This document shows, piece by piece, positions 1 to 5,939 of a DNA stretch of 6,982 bases (the first letter of the stretch is position 1; each line of letters starts with the position of its first letter). Source of the DNA: Pseudomonadota bacterium (GTDB taxonomy: Bacteria > Pseudomonadota > Alphaproteobacteria > Caulobacterales > Aquidulcibacteraceae); assembly GCA_023461135.1 (NCBI GenBank), contig JAEWNX010000462.1, forward strand, positions 1 through 6,982, written 5' to 3'. The translations under genes were made by a program, and so were the position numbers. The notes beneath the pieces were generated by a model. That model was not told the origin of the DNA. It saw only the letters and a list, made by a program, of their open reading frames with translations, and ran no database searches.

Positions 1-2093
1 GCGCCTATGCCGAAGCGCTGGACGCTGGCGCGGATGCCGCACACCGGCGCATCGTTATCGCTTCGCCGGATGCGAGCGCCCACGCGCTCACCGCGTTCAC
101 CGCCGGCGCCATCGATCCTACGGGCGCCGCGCAAGCCGACGAAGAGTGCAGCGTCATCGCCGCCAGCCTCGCGCTGCCGCGCTTCCACACCACAAGCGGC
201 TTCGACATCGACGGCTTCGAAACCGCCATCCGCACTTTGGTGCGCGCGCTCGACGCCGCGCACGGCGCACATGGCGTGTCGCCGCGCCGCCCGATCGCGC
301 TCCGCCTCGAAGGGCTTGCCGCGCTCGTCATGCGCAGCGGGCTTGCTTATGACAGCGAAGCTGCGCGCGACCTCGCCGCCGGCATCGCCGCGCTCGCGCA
401 CGCCGCGGCGACCTCCGAAAGCGCAGCGCTCGCGCAAAGCAAAGGCGCCTACCCAGACTGGAACCGCGCCAAGCGCGCGGAAGACGCAAACCTCAAAGCC
501 GCGCGCGAAGCGGCCGCCGATCTTTCCGGCGCCATCGCCGCGCGCGCGCAAGCGACGTACCGCTCCGGCGCAAAAGGCGCGGGCATGCGCGTTGCACTCA
601 CCATCGCGTGCGCCAACGACGCCGCCAGCGCGCGCCGTCTCGGCCTCGCCAGCGCCGGCGTCGCTCCGCTCGACGCCATCGCATCCTACGGTGCGCGCGA
701 AGACGGCGGCTTCGGGCGCGTGCTGAGCGAAGACGCGCGCGCCGCCCTCGCAGCGCTTGGCTACGACGGCGACACGATAGCAGTGCTCGCCACGCACATC
801 GAAGGGCGCCGTACGCTCAACGGCGCGCCCGGCGTCAGCCTCGATGCGCTCGCCGCGAAGGGTCTCACCGAACCTGCGCTCGAAGCCATCGAGGAAGCGG
901 CGCAGGACGCTCTCACGCTGCGCGCCGCGGTGCATCCGCTCGTGATCGGCCCTGAGTTCTGCCATGACGTGCTGAAGCTTCCGCCCGATGTCGCCGCCGG
1001 CAAACGCGGCGATCTGCTCATGACGCTCGGCTTCGACGAAGACGAGATCGCCGCCGCGCAAGCCTATTGCATGGGCGCCGCCGACTTCACGAACGCCGCG
1101 GTGCTCGATCCCGCGCACGCGCCCATCTTCGCCAGCGCGCGCGCCATCGCGCCCGAAGCGCGCATCGCACTCGCCGCCGCCATCGCACCCTTCGTCCGAA
1201 CCGCGCTCGATCTCACGCTCACAGCCGAGACCATCGCGCGCCGCGCCGAACTCCTGGAAGCCGCGAAAGACGCAGGCGTCGCCCTCATAACCATCCGCGT
1301 CGAAGCCCCGCCCATCACGCTCTCCATCGCGCCGCTGGAGGAAGACGTCGAAGAAACGGACCGCCGGCTTCCAGCCGGCATACCGCTGCACGCGGAAGAA
1401 AGCCGGCAAGATGCCGGCGCTCCAATCCCGTCACATCATCAGCGCCGCCGCCTGCCCGAGCGCCGCAAGGGCTACATCCAGAAATCCGTCGTCGGCGGCC
1501 ACAAAGTCTATCTGCACACCGGCGAGTACGATGACGGCGAACTCGGCGAAATCTTCATCGACCTGCACAAGGAAGGCGCGGCCTTCCGTTCGCTGATGAA
1601 CAATTTCGCCATCTCCATCTCGATCGGCCTGCAATACGGCGTGCCGCTCGAAGAATACGTCGACGCGTTCCTGTTCACCCGCTTCGAACCCGCCGGCGAA
1701 GTGCGCGGCAACGATACGATCCGGCACGCCACCTCGATCCTCGACTACATCTTCCGCGAACTCGCCGTGTCGTACTTGGGCCGCGCCGATCTCGCGCAGG
1801 TCGATCCCTTCGACGCGCGCGGCGACGGGCTCAGCAAGAAAGCGCTGGACGCCGAAAGCGCGGCCCAGCTTATCTCACGCGGCTTCGCCCGCGGCGCAGC
1901 GCCCGACAATCTCGTGATGCTCAAGCCGCGCGCCGTCGTCGAGAACATTCGTGACCGCAAGGAGCCGCAACCGGCAAAGCCGGCGATGACCGGCTATCGC
2001 AGCGACCCCTGCAACGCCTGCGGCCACTTCACCGTGGAGCAATCCGGCGTGTGCGCCGCCTGTGGCGCAAAGGGCGAAGCGAGCGGCGGCTAA
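1..2093 (+). CDS. Divergent vitamin B12-dependent (class II, NrdJ-like) ribonucleotide reductase homologue, C-terminal 696 residues; probably non-catalytic
   Basis: The frame is open from the window edge (first full codon at 3) to TAA at 2091-2093, so the 5' end lies outside. The best-conserved part is the TSCPD domain at about 1473-1781 ([69 protein letters not shown]), which is typical of alphaproteobacterial NrdJ. A four-cysteine knuckle follows near the end (CNAC at 2010-2021, CAAC at 2052-2063). Upstream, the catalytic barrel is recognisable only as a collinear trace: [62 protein letters not shown] and [20 protein letters not shown]. The thiyl-radical motif (NPCSE-like) falls where [12 protein letters not shown] stands (about 114-149). 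The phosphate-binding APTGTIG falls where IACANDAA stands (about 603-626). The usual C-terminal CGxTTGCS-like redox tail is also missing. Active NrdJ reduces ribonucleotides using adenosylcobalamin. This copy may instead be a nucleotide-binding or regulatory pseudoenzyme. Family assignment is firm; loss of catalysis is inferred from remembered family motifs. A palindromic repeat supplies about 22 residues of the linker before the TSCPD domain. Confidence 0.85.
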   Translation, partial: AYAEALDAGADAAHRRIVIASPDASAHALTAFTAGAIDPTGAAQADEECSVIAASLALPRFHTTSGFDIDGFETAIRTLVRALDAAHGAHGVSPRRPIALRLEGLAALVMRSGLAYDSEAARDLAAGIAALAHAAATSESAALAQSKGAYPDWNRAKRAEDANLKAAREAAADLSGAIAARAQATYRSGAKGAGMRVALTIACANDAASARRLGLASAGVAPLDAIASYGAREDGGFGRVLSEDARAALAALGYDGDTIAVLATHIEGRRTLNGAPGVSLDALAAKGLTEPALEAIEEAAQDALTLRAAVHPLVIGPEFCHDVLKLPPDVAAGKRGDLLMTLGFDEDEIAAAQAYCMGAADFTNAAVLDPAHAPIFASARAIAPEARIALAAAIAPFVRTALDLTLTAETIARRAELLEAAKDAGVALITIRVEAPPITLSIAPLEEDVEETDRRLPAGIPLHAEESRQDAGAPIPSHHQRRRLPERRKGYIQKSVVGGHKVYLHTGEYDDGELGEIFIDLHKEGAAFRSLMNNFAISISIGLQYGVPLEEYVDAFLFTRFEPAGEVRGNDTIRHATSILDYIFRELAVSYLGRADLAQVDPFDARGDGLSKKALDAESAAQLISRGFARGAAPDNLVMLKPRAVVENIRDRKEPQPAKPAMTGYRSDPCNACGHFTVEQSGVCAACGAKGEASGG
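1358..1424. repeat. REP-like palindromic element embedded in frame in the NrdJ-like gene
   Basis: There are two perfect hairpins, each with a 7-bp stem and a 3-nt loop. The first is GCCGGCT-TCC-AGCCGGC at 1363-1379 and the second is GCCGGCA-AGA-TGCCGGC at 1402-1418. Between them is a small CCGC/GCGG hairpin (1383-1395). The flanks GGACC and GCGCTCC match the style of GC-rich repetitive palindromes that I have seen in alphaproteobacterial and other GC-rich genomes. The element is translated as roughly DRRLPAG...SRQDAGAP and sits in the linker between the barrel remnant and the TSCPD domain, where an insertion would be tolerated. Only one full copy is in this window, so its repetitive nature is an inference. 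Confidence 0.6.
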
Positions 2094-3178
2094 GCCGGCG
2101 CTTCTTCCTCCTCGCGCGGCGCCTCTTTGAGCTTCTGCGTGAGCAGGAGTTCGAGCCCCCGCATCATCAGCGTGAACCAGCTAAACAGGCTGATGACGCT
2201 GGCGCCGATCCACACGCTGAGAATGACCGACAGCAGCGTCATGAGCAGCGAGCCGAATGCGCCGGTAATGCGCTGCATCCAGACCTCGGGATCGAACAGC
2301 GAAACGGCGGCGCGCTGTTCGCGTGCGCCCTGCAGTTGCGCCTCGAGCGCCGCCAGATTGACCGCCGCATTCTGCGCCGCCGAATCCGCTTCGCGATAGG
2401 CCCGGTCCGCTTCCGCCGCCGCACTTTCCAATTCGAACTCACGCAATCTGCGGGCCGCGAGTTCAAAGGCGAAGGCGCGATACTGAGCGCAGCTTTCGAC
2501 CGTCATCCCGCGCCAATTGTAGCCACGTGGACAACTCGACATGTAATAGCTGTCGATATTGCCGCGAATGTTCTCGACCGAGTAGGCGCTGCGCGCGTTG
2601 GCGAGCTGCGAGATAAGCGGGCCCGTGAATGTCGTGCTCTGCACCAGCTCCGCATTGCTTTGCACTTGCCGCTGATACGCGCTGCGGGCCTCGGTGCGCT
2701 GGGTTTGAAGCTGATCGCGAAACTCCGGCGCACCCGCCGCAGCCACGGCCTGGTTGGCGCTGGCGACCTGGTCCTCCAGTTGGACGATCTGTTCATCCAG
2801 CATGCGGCCTTGCTCGATCTCGGCGCTGGGATAGAGCGAGACGAGGCTGGAGGTAACGCCGCTCGACAGCATGAGCAGGCACCAGACGAGCAGACCCAGG
2901 TAGAGCAACTTGCTCCACCGGAACATCATGAAGATGCGGCTGCGCTTATAGTGCTGTTCTTCCTCGCCGGCCGAGCGCATCCCCGTCAGCGCATCGCGCA
3001 GAAAGATGAACGGCGCCGTGAAGAAACTGAACGCGACGCGCAACATGCCGGCGATTGAATCGCCCAGGTTGCCGCCGGACATGACAAGAATGACGCCGAG
3101 CGTGACGGCGATGAATACGCCGATGCCGATAACCGGATGCTCGAACAGAAACGCCCACGAACTCGCAATGCCAAGCAT
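2090..3178 (-). CDS. Inner-membrane protein with periplasmic coiled-coil domain, function unknown
   Basis: This is a 362-residue protein. A hydrophobic segment lies at about 14-34 and a second, possibly membrane-embedded, at 43-62. There is a clear TM helix at about 91-114 ([14 protein letters not shown]) and another at about 307-336. Between the last two lies a domain of about 190 residues that is rich in Ala, Gln and Glu. It has two predicted coiled-coil stretches (about 122-182 and 238-292) flanking a central part with two cysteines, C216 and C230, which could form a disulfide if that domain is periplasmic. The C-terminus is a short charged tail ([12 protein letters not shown]). The ATG start is supported by a purine-rich GGGGGGAA 6 nt upstream. 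The stop (TAG, 2092-2090) overlaps the stop of the convergent NrdJ-like gene. I do not recognise the family. The architecture suggests an envelope sensor, scaffold or adaptor, but no catalytic motif is visible. Confidence 0.85.
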   Translation of the reverse strand: MLGIASSWAFLFEHPVIGIGVFIAVTLGVILVMSGGNLGDSIAGMLRVAFSFFTAPFIFLRDALTGMRSAGEEEQHYKRSRIFMMFRWSKLLYLGLLVWCLLMLSSGVTSSLVSLYPSAEIEQGRMLDEQIVQLEDQVASANQAVAAAGAPEFRDQLQTQRTEARSAYQRQVQSNAELVQSTTFTGPLISQLANARSAYSVENIRGNIDSYYMSSCPRGYNWRGMTVESCAQYRAFAFELAARRLREFELESAAAEADRAYREADSAAQNAAVNLAALEAQLQGAREQRAAVSLFDPEVWMQRITGAFGSLLMTLLSVILSVWIGASVISLFSWFTLMMRGLELLLTQKLKEAPREEEEAPA

Positions 3179-3184
3179 AGCGGC

Positions 3185-3192
3185 TTCCCCCC
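3185..3192 (-). promoter_or_regulatory. Shine-Dalgarno-like site for the 3178 membrane-protein gene
   Basis: Read on the minus strand this is GGGGGGAA, ending 6 nt before the ATG at 3178. It supports that start over internal alternatives. Confidence 0.5.
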
Positions 3193-3285
3193 GTTTTCCC
3201 CAGGCGGACGCTACAACCCGTGATTTTGCAGTTCCATCATGTAATCGAGATTTCGCGCGTTCCGAAAAGCCGACGTCCCCGGAAT

Positions 3286-3291
3286 AGGAGG
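3286..3291 (+). promoter_or_regulatory. Strong Shine-Dalgarno sequence with a structured 19-nt spacer
   Basis: AGGAGG is a full anti-16S match, yet no ATG, GTG or TTG lies at a normal distance downstream. The first start codon is ATG at 3311, 19 nt beyond. Most of that gap is taken up by a perfect hairpin (3290-3310) that also uses the last two G residues of the site. Confidence 0.5.
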
Positions 3292-3310
3292 ATAGGCGCC
3301 CCGTCTATCC
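3290..3310 (+). promoter_or_regulatory. 9-bp hairpin between Shine-Dalgarno and start codon
   Basis: The arms are GGATAGGCG (3290-3298) and CGTCTATCC (3302-3310), with loop CCC. In RNA all nine positions pair (one G-U). The hairpin ends immediately before ATG at 3311. It could bring the upstream AGGAGG close to the start, or partly occlude it. No T-tract follows, so it does not look like a terminator. Confidence 0.5.
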
Positions 3311-3388
3311 ATGCCCGACCGCGCCTACGGCGTTGAAAACAAAGCGCCGGACGAAAATCAATCCGACCGGCTTGATGCGGCGTTCTAA
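3311..3388 (+). CDS. Possible 25-residue leader peptide, overlapping the next gene by TAATG
   Basis: This short ORF runs from ATG at 3311 to TAA at 3386-3388, encoding MPDRAYGVENK followed by APDENQSDRLDAAF. The peptide is hydrophilic and acidic, with no signal or TM segment. Its stop shares one base with the ATG of the downstream gene (TAATG, 3386-3390). That is a classical arrangement for translational coupling, and the downstream gene has no Shine-Dalgarno of its own. The AGGAGG upstream, with the intervening hairpin, could serve as its ribosome-binding site. The case rests on this arrangement; 25 open codons alone would occur by chance. Confidence 0.4.
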   Translation: MPDRAYGVENKAPDENQSDRLDAAF

Positions 3389-3903
3389 TGCGCGTCATGC
3401 AAATACGCCGTTTTCTCACAACATCGCACCAGCGCCGGAGGCTCGTCCTCTGGGCGCTGGCGATGTTGAATTGGATCACGGCCGTCTTGTTCGCCGGACG
3501 GACAATCACGCCGCGCCACTTGCGTCAGCGCGCCGAGCGCACCTCGCTCGACCACCTCACGCGCACGACCATTCACCTCTTGATCGTGCGCAGCGCTGAA
3601 CTCAGGGGACGCCGCCCCTCCGCCCGCCGCGCCTTCTTCAAGCGCGGCCGTGATTTGCGGCGCCGCCATCTTATCCGCTCGCTGCTCGGCGCGCGTCTGC
3701 GCCGGGTGCTGAGCTACAAGGGCGATCCCTTAGCGCGCATTCAAAACCTGACGCGCGTGCTGCGCCGCCTCGACGATTACGCACGCCTTCTCTTCCGCCG
3801 CCCGCTCACGCGCCTGTTTCCGATCCCGGCGGCTGCGGCGCCGCGGCTCTGTCCCGCGTGCGACACGCCGCAGGCCGCGCCCGCTCTCTGCGATAGTTCG
3901 TGA
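3388..3903 (+). CDS. Arg-rich hypothetical protein with one N-terminal TM segment
   Basis: This is a 171-residue, strongly basic protein. After a short N-terminus with Arg/His (QIRRFL, HQRRR) comes one TM helix at about 19-36 (LVLWALAMLNWITAVLFAG). A long, probably helical basic region follows, with motifs such as RGRDLRRRHLIRSLL and LTRVLRRLDDYARLLFRR. Near the C-terminus lies a CPAC pair (C155, C158) with C168 beyond it, possibly a degenerate metal site. I do not recognise a named family. The alternation of hydrophobic and basic residues over about 100 residues resembles a real helical protein rather than a chance frame. Two starts are possible, ATG at 3388 (overlapping the leader stop) and ATG at 3397. 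Neither has a good ribosome-binding site, which favours coupling and so 3388. A large hairpin lies within its first 30 codons. It is convergent with the acyltransferase gene. Confidence 0.65.
   Translation: MRVMQIRRFLTTSHQRRRLVLWALAMLNWITAVLFAGRTITPRHLRQRAERTSLDHLTRTTIHLLIVRSAELRGRRPSARRAFFKRGRDLRRRHLIRSLLGARLRRVLSYKGDPLARIQNLTRVLRRLDDYARLLFRRPLTRLFPIPAAAAPRLCPACDTPQAAPALCDSS
3419..3468 (+). promoter_or_regulatory. 50-nt imperfect inverted repeat / hairpin inside the 5' end of the 3388 gene
   Basis: CAACATCGC (3419-3427) pairs with GCGATGTTG (3460-3468). CAGCGCC (3430-3436) pairs with GGCGCTG (3453-3459). Only a 2-nt bulge (AC, 3428-3429) separates the two helices. The loop adds GAGG (3438-3441) with CCTC (3447-3450). 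Twenty base pairs in 50 nt is well above what the surrounding sequence shows elsewhere. It has no T-tract and lies in coding sequence, so it could be an mRNA control element or a remnant of a palindromic repeat. Function unknown. Confidence 0.55.
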
Positions 3904-3970
3904 ACGCGCGCCGACGCCTTTACGCCTCCACCGCGCCGGACACCCATCCTGCGCGGGCGCCTGCGCGCGC
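3904..3970. other. Short convergent intergenic spacer
   Basis: These 67 bp lie between the stops of two converging genes. The sequence is GC-rich with several GCGCGCC/GGCGC tracts that could fold, but I see no clear stem followed by a T-tract, so I do not call a terminator. Confidence 0.5.
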
Positions 3971-5185
3971 CTATGGTGCGCCGGGCGCTGCTGCGTGCGG
4001 CGCGTCCGCGGGCGCGGTCTCCTTCGCCCTCTGCCGTTCGCGCCGCTTCGGCCGCAAGCCGAACAGCACCCGCACCGGCATCCAGTAGCGCACGAACAAC
4101 TGGTAGATCGTGATCGGCACGAGCATCGTCGCCGCGAGCAGCACGATAAATTCGATCGGCGCCGGCCAATCCTGTTTCACCACAAGATCGGCCGCCATCA
4201 CCAGGCAGGTCTGGTGCAACAGATACACCGGCAGGATCGCATCGGACGCGTAGCGCAGCGCCGGCGACGGCTTGCGGATCGCCCAATGCGCGAACGCCAG
4301 CACGCCGAACAGCGCTGCGCCGCCATAAAGCCCGCGGATCGCCCGCCATGGAGTGGGATCGGTCATCACGTCATGCAGGTGCAGCCACAAGAGCGCGACA
4401 TTGAGCGGCGTCAGCAGCGCCATCACAGCCCAAATCCGCCACTTCTCGGCGTCGAGGTTATTCCAGAACACGGCGCTGCGTCCGAGCAGCACGCCGGCCA
4501 TGAACACCACGCCCCAGCGCAAGTGACCGCTCAAATCGTTCACCAGCATGTTCGTCGGCGGCTGCGCCGGCTCGATCACCGCGGTGAACAACGAAAACCA
4601 AAGCGCTGCACCCGCGACGATCAGCAACGCCGGCGCGCGTTCGAGCGCGCTCTGCATCGCGCCGAAGACACGCGGCAGGAAGCGCCACAGCACGGCGGCC
4701 AGAACCGAGTACACGAATAGGTACGGCAGGAACCACGCGTGTGCGAACTCGGGCAGCGGCAGGCCAAGCGAAGTGTCCGCGTAGGGCGCCTGTTGCAACA
4801 GGTAATCGAGATAGCTCGGCGTCACCTGCCCCATCTCGTCCAGCCGCACATAACGTTGCGGCGGAACCAGCACGATCACCGCGAACACGAAGGCGGTCAG
4901 CAGCTTCGAAGCCCGGTCGAACAGGAACGAGCCGAACGGCTTGCGTTCGAGCATGAAGCGCACCGCAACGCCGCCGACGAAAAACACCAAGGCCAAGCGC
5001 CAAGGCCGCAGCAGCGTGATGATGTAATCGGCCCAATAGCCTTGGTGCGCGTTGACGCGCCAATTATCCATGCCGGAATAGATCAGCAAAAGATGGTAAA
5101 GGATCAGCAGCAGCAGCGCGCCAACGCGGAGGGCGTCGATGTCCGCGCGCCTGTCTTGCGGGAGAATGGCGCCCGCTTGTGCCAT
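3971..5185 (-). CDS. Acyltransferase family 3 membrane protein (OpgC/OafA-like)
   Basis: This is a 404-residue polytopic protein with about ten hydrophobic segments. Near the N-terminus is the family signature RRADIDALR (12-20), followed by TM1 with the conserved YH pair (H31). Next come LVFFVGGVAVRF (67-78) and FLFDRASKLL (87-96). Further on are HAWFLPYLFVYS (149-160) and the late SDAILPVYLLHQ (314-325). Family members transfer acyl groups across or at the inner membrane to sugars or glucans. The N-terminal spacing and the PPQRYV segment remind me of OpgC-like proteins that succinylate periplasmic glucans, but the substrate cannot be read from sequence. The tail (about 378-404) is Arg-rich and then Ala/Pro-rich, and probably cytoplasmic. 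The ATG at 5185 is the only start that keeps the signature. Its ribosome-binding site is weak. It is divergent from the pentapeptide genes. Confidence 0.9.
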   Translation of the reverse strand: MAQAGAILPQDRRADIDALRVGALLLLILYHLLLIYSGMDNWRVNAHQGYWADYIITLLRPWRLALVFFVGGVAVRFMLERKPFGSFLFDRASKLLTAFVFAVIVLVPPQRYVRLDEMGQVTPSYLDYLLQQAPYADTSLGLPLPEFAHAWFLPYLFVYSVLAAVLWRFLPRVFGAMQSALERAPALLIVAGAALWFSLFTAVIEPAQPPTNMLVNDLSGHLRWGVVFMAGVLLGRSAVFWNNLDAEKWRIWAVMALLTPLNVALLWLHLHDVMTDPTPWRAIRGLYGGAALFGVLAFAHWAIRKPSPALRYASDAILPVYLLHQTCLVMAADLVVKQDWPAPIEFIVLLAATMLVPITIYQLFVRYWMPVRVLFGLRPKRRERQRAKETAPADAPHAAAPGAP

Positions 5186-5244
5186 GGCCCGCGTTATGGA
5201 CCTCGGCCCGCATGGCCGCCACCGTATTCGCGCCCAAGCGAATT

Positions 5245-5265
5245 AACTCCCCGGTGCGGAGAGTT
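5245..5265. promoter_or_regulatory. Small inverted repeat upstream of the first pentapeptide gene
   Basis: AACTC (5245-5249) pairs with GAGTT (5261-5265). After a C/A mismatch, CCG pairs with CGG around a GTG loop. It lies 64 bp before the ATG at 5330, so it could be an operator or 5' leader structure. It is short enough to arise by chance. Confidence 0.25.
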
Positions 5266-5313
5266 CGGGAACCGGCGCTGGCGCCCCTCCTGCGGAGTGA
5301 CGTGCAAATTTCC

Positions 5314-5319
5314 CTGGAG
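5314..5319 (+). promoter_or_regulatory. Shine-Dalgarno site that fixes the start of the first pentapeptide gene
   Basis: CTGGAG ends 10 nt before ATG at 5330. The frame is open far upstream (to 4739), so this site and the signal peptide that follows decide the true start. Confidence 0.6.
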
Positions 5320-5329
5320 TTGCGCCAAT

Positions 5330-5866
5330 ATGAAACGCGCCACGCTCGCCGCTTACCTGCTCGCCGTGACGACCCTTTGCGGCAGCCTTGTGTACGCTCA
5401 AACACCGTCCGCCACCGGCGGCCCGATGGTGAGCCAAGACGAGCGCGATGCGATCGCCGCGCGCGTGCGCGGCGGCGCGTCGTGCGCCGGGTGCGACCTC
5501 TTCCAAATCGATCTGTCGTACCAAAGCGTGGCTGGGCGGGATTTCTCAGGCTCGCGTATTCGCCAATCGGATTTCTCCGTAGCAACCGCGGACGGCGCGC
5601 GCTTTCGCGGAGCCAACCTTTCGCTCGCCAACCTCTTCGGCATGCGCGCCAGCCATGCCGATTTCACCGACGCCAATCTCGAGGGCGCAACTTTGGTCGG
5701 CGGCTATTTCGGCGGCGCGCGTTTCGAAGGCGCTGTATTGGCGGGCGCCAATCTCTCCGGCGCGGAACTGCAAAGCGCTCGCGGATTGACTCAGGATCAA
5801 TTGAATACTGCTTGCGGCGACGCAACGACTACGCTTCCGGCAAACTTGACTGCGCCCGCCTGCTGA
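5330..5866 (+). CDS. Secreted pentapeptide-repeat protein (copy 1)
   Basis: This is a 178-residue protein. The N-terminus is a Sec-type signal peptide (MKRATLAAYLLAVTTLCGSL) with likely cleavage after VYA, before Q24, so the mature protein is periplasmic or exported. Pentapeptide repeats of the A(D/N)LxX type run from about 55 to 148 (CDLFQ, RDFSG, ARFRG, ANLSL, ANLFG, ADFTD, ANLEG, ARFEG, ANLSG and others). Such repeats fold as a right-handed quadrilateral beta-helix. The helix is bracketed by CAGCDL (C52, C55) at the front and by GLTQDQLNTACGD plus a terminal cysteine (C162, C178) at the back. No enzyme motif is present; a binding or structural role is likely. The open frame extends upstream to 4739, but that part is antisense to the acyltransferase gene and is rejected. 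A paralogue lies 73 bp downstream, possibly co-transcribed. Confidence 0.9.
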   Translation: MKRATLAAYLLAVTTLCGSLVYAQTPSATGGPMVSQDERDAIAARVRGGASCAGCDLFQIDLSYQSVAGRDFSGSRIRQSDFSVATADGARFRGANLSLANLFGMRASHADFTDANLEGATLVGGYFGGARFEGAVLAGANLSGAELQSARGLTQDQLNTACGDATTTLPANLTAPAC

Positions 5867-5939
5867 AACAATCGGTAACACTCCTCGCTTACTGCTTGTT
5901 CACTGGCGCAACGACTTAGCGAGGGTCTACCTCGGCGCC
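5867..5939 (+). other. Spacer between the two pentapeptide genes
   Basis: This 73-bp gap has no T-rich terminator, so readthrough is plausible. Near its end, CGAGG (5920-5924) can pair with CCTCG (5930-5934) around a 5-nt loop, which would bury the only GAGG-like ribosome-binding motif for the next gene. Confidence 0.35.

Larger units (their letters stand above)
3179..3310. other. Intergenic region between divergent genes
   Basis: This 132-bp spacer should carry the promoters of the minus-strand membrane protein and of the plus-strand leader/hypothetical pair. I could not find a convincing -35/-10 pair on either strand. Its clear features are an AGGAGG and a hairpin at the right-hand end, listed separately. 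Confidence 0.5.
5186..5329. other. Divergent intergenic region with small hairpin
   Basis: These 144 bp separate the acyltransferase from the pentapeptide genes and should contain both promoters. I see no convincing -35/-10 set. The region holds a small dyad at 5245-5265 (AACTC / GAGTT flanking CCG-GTG-CGG) and a GGCGC/GCGCC dyad at 5274-5285. Confidence 0.5.

Noticed and set aside
1971..1996. Further CCGGC-rich stretch in the NrdJ-like gene, suggesting a second palindromic element
   Set aside because: It gives only a short CCGG-type pairing without the twin 7-bp hairpins or flanks of the 1358-1424 element. Such tetramers are common in this GC-rich DNA.
2051..3058. Long plus-strand open frame of 335 codons over the membrane-protein gene
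   Set aside because: It is antisense to a gene with clear TM helices and a ribosome-binding site. Its product is a low-complexity Arg/His/Gln-rich chain, typical of a shadow frame in GC-rich DNA.
3237..3509. Minus-strand 90-codon frame across the leader region
   Set aside because: It has no ribosome-binding site or motif, and it runs against both hairpins and the better-supported plus-strand genes.
3777..4349. Minus-strand 190-codon frame
   Set aside because: It overlaps the acyltransferase coding frame and the convergent 3388 gene, and its composition is an Arg/Ala/Gly-rich shadow.
3995..4720. Plus-strand 241-codon frame
   Set aside because: It is antisense to the acyltransferase gene, is rich in Arg, His and Gln, and has no recognisable motif.
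4739..5329. Upstream extension of the first pentapeptide frame
   Set aside because: The frame happens to be open across the acyltransferase gene, but a signal peptide and Shine-Dalgarno site place the start at 5330.
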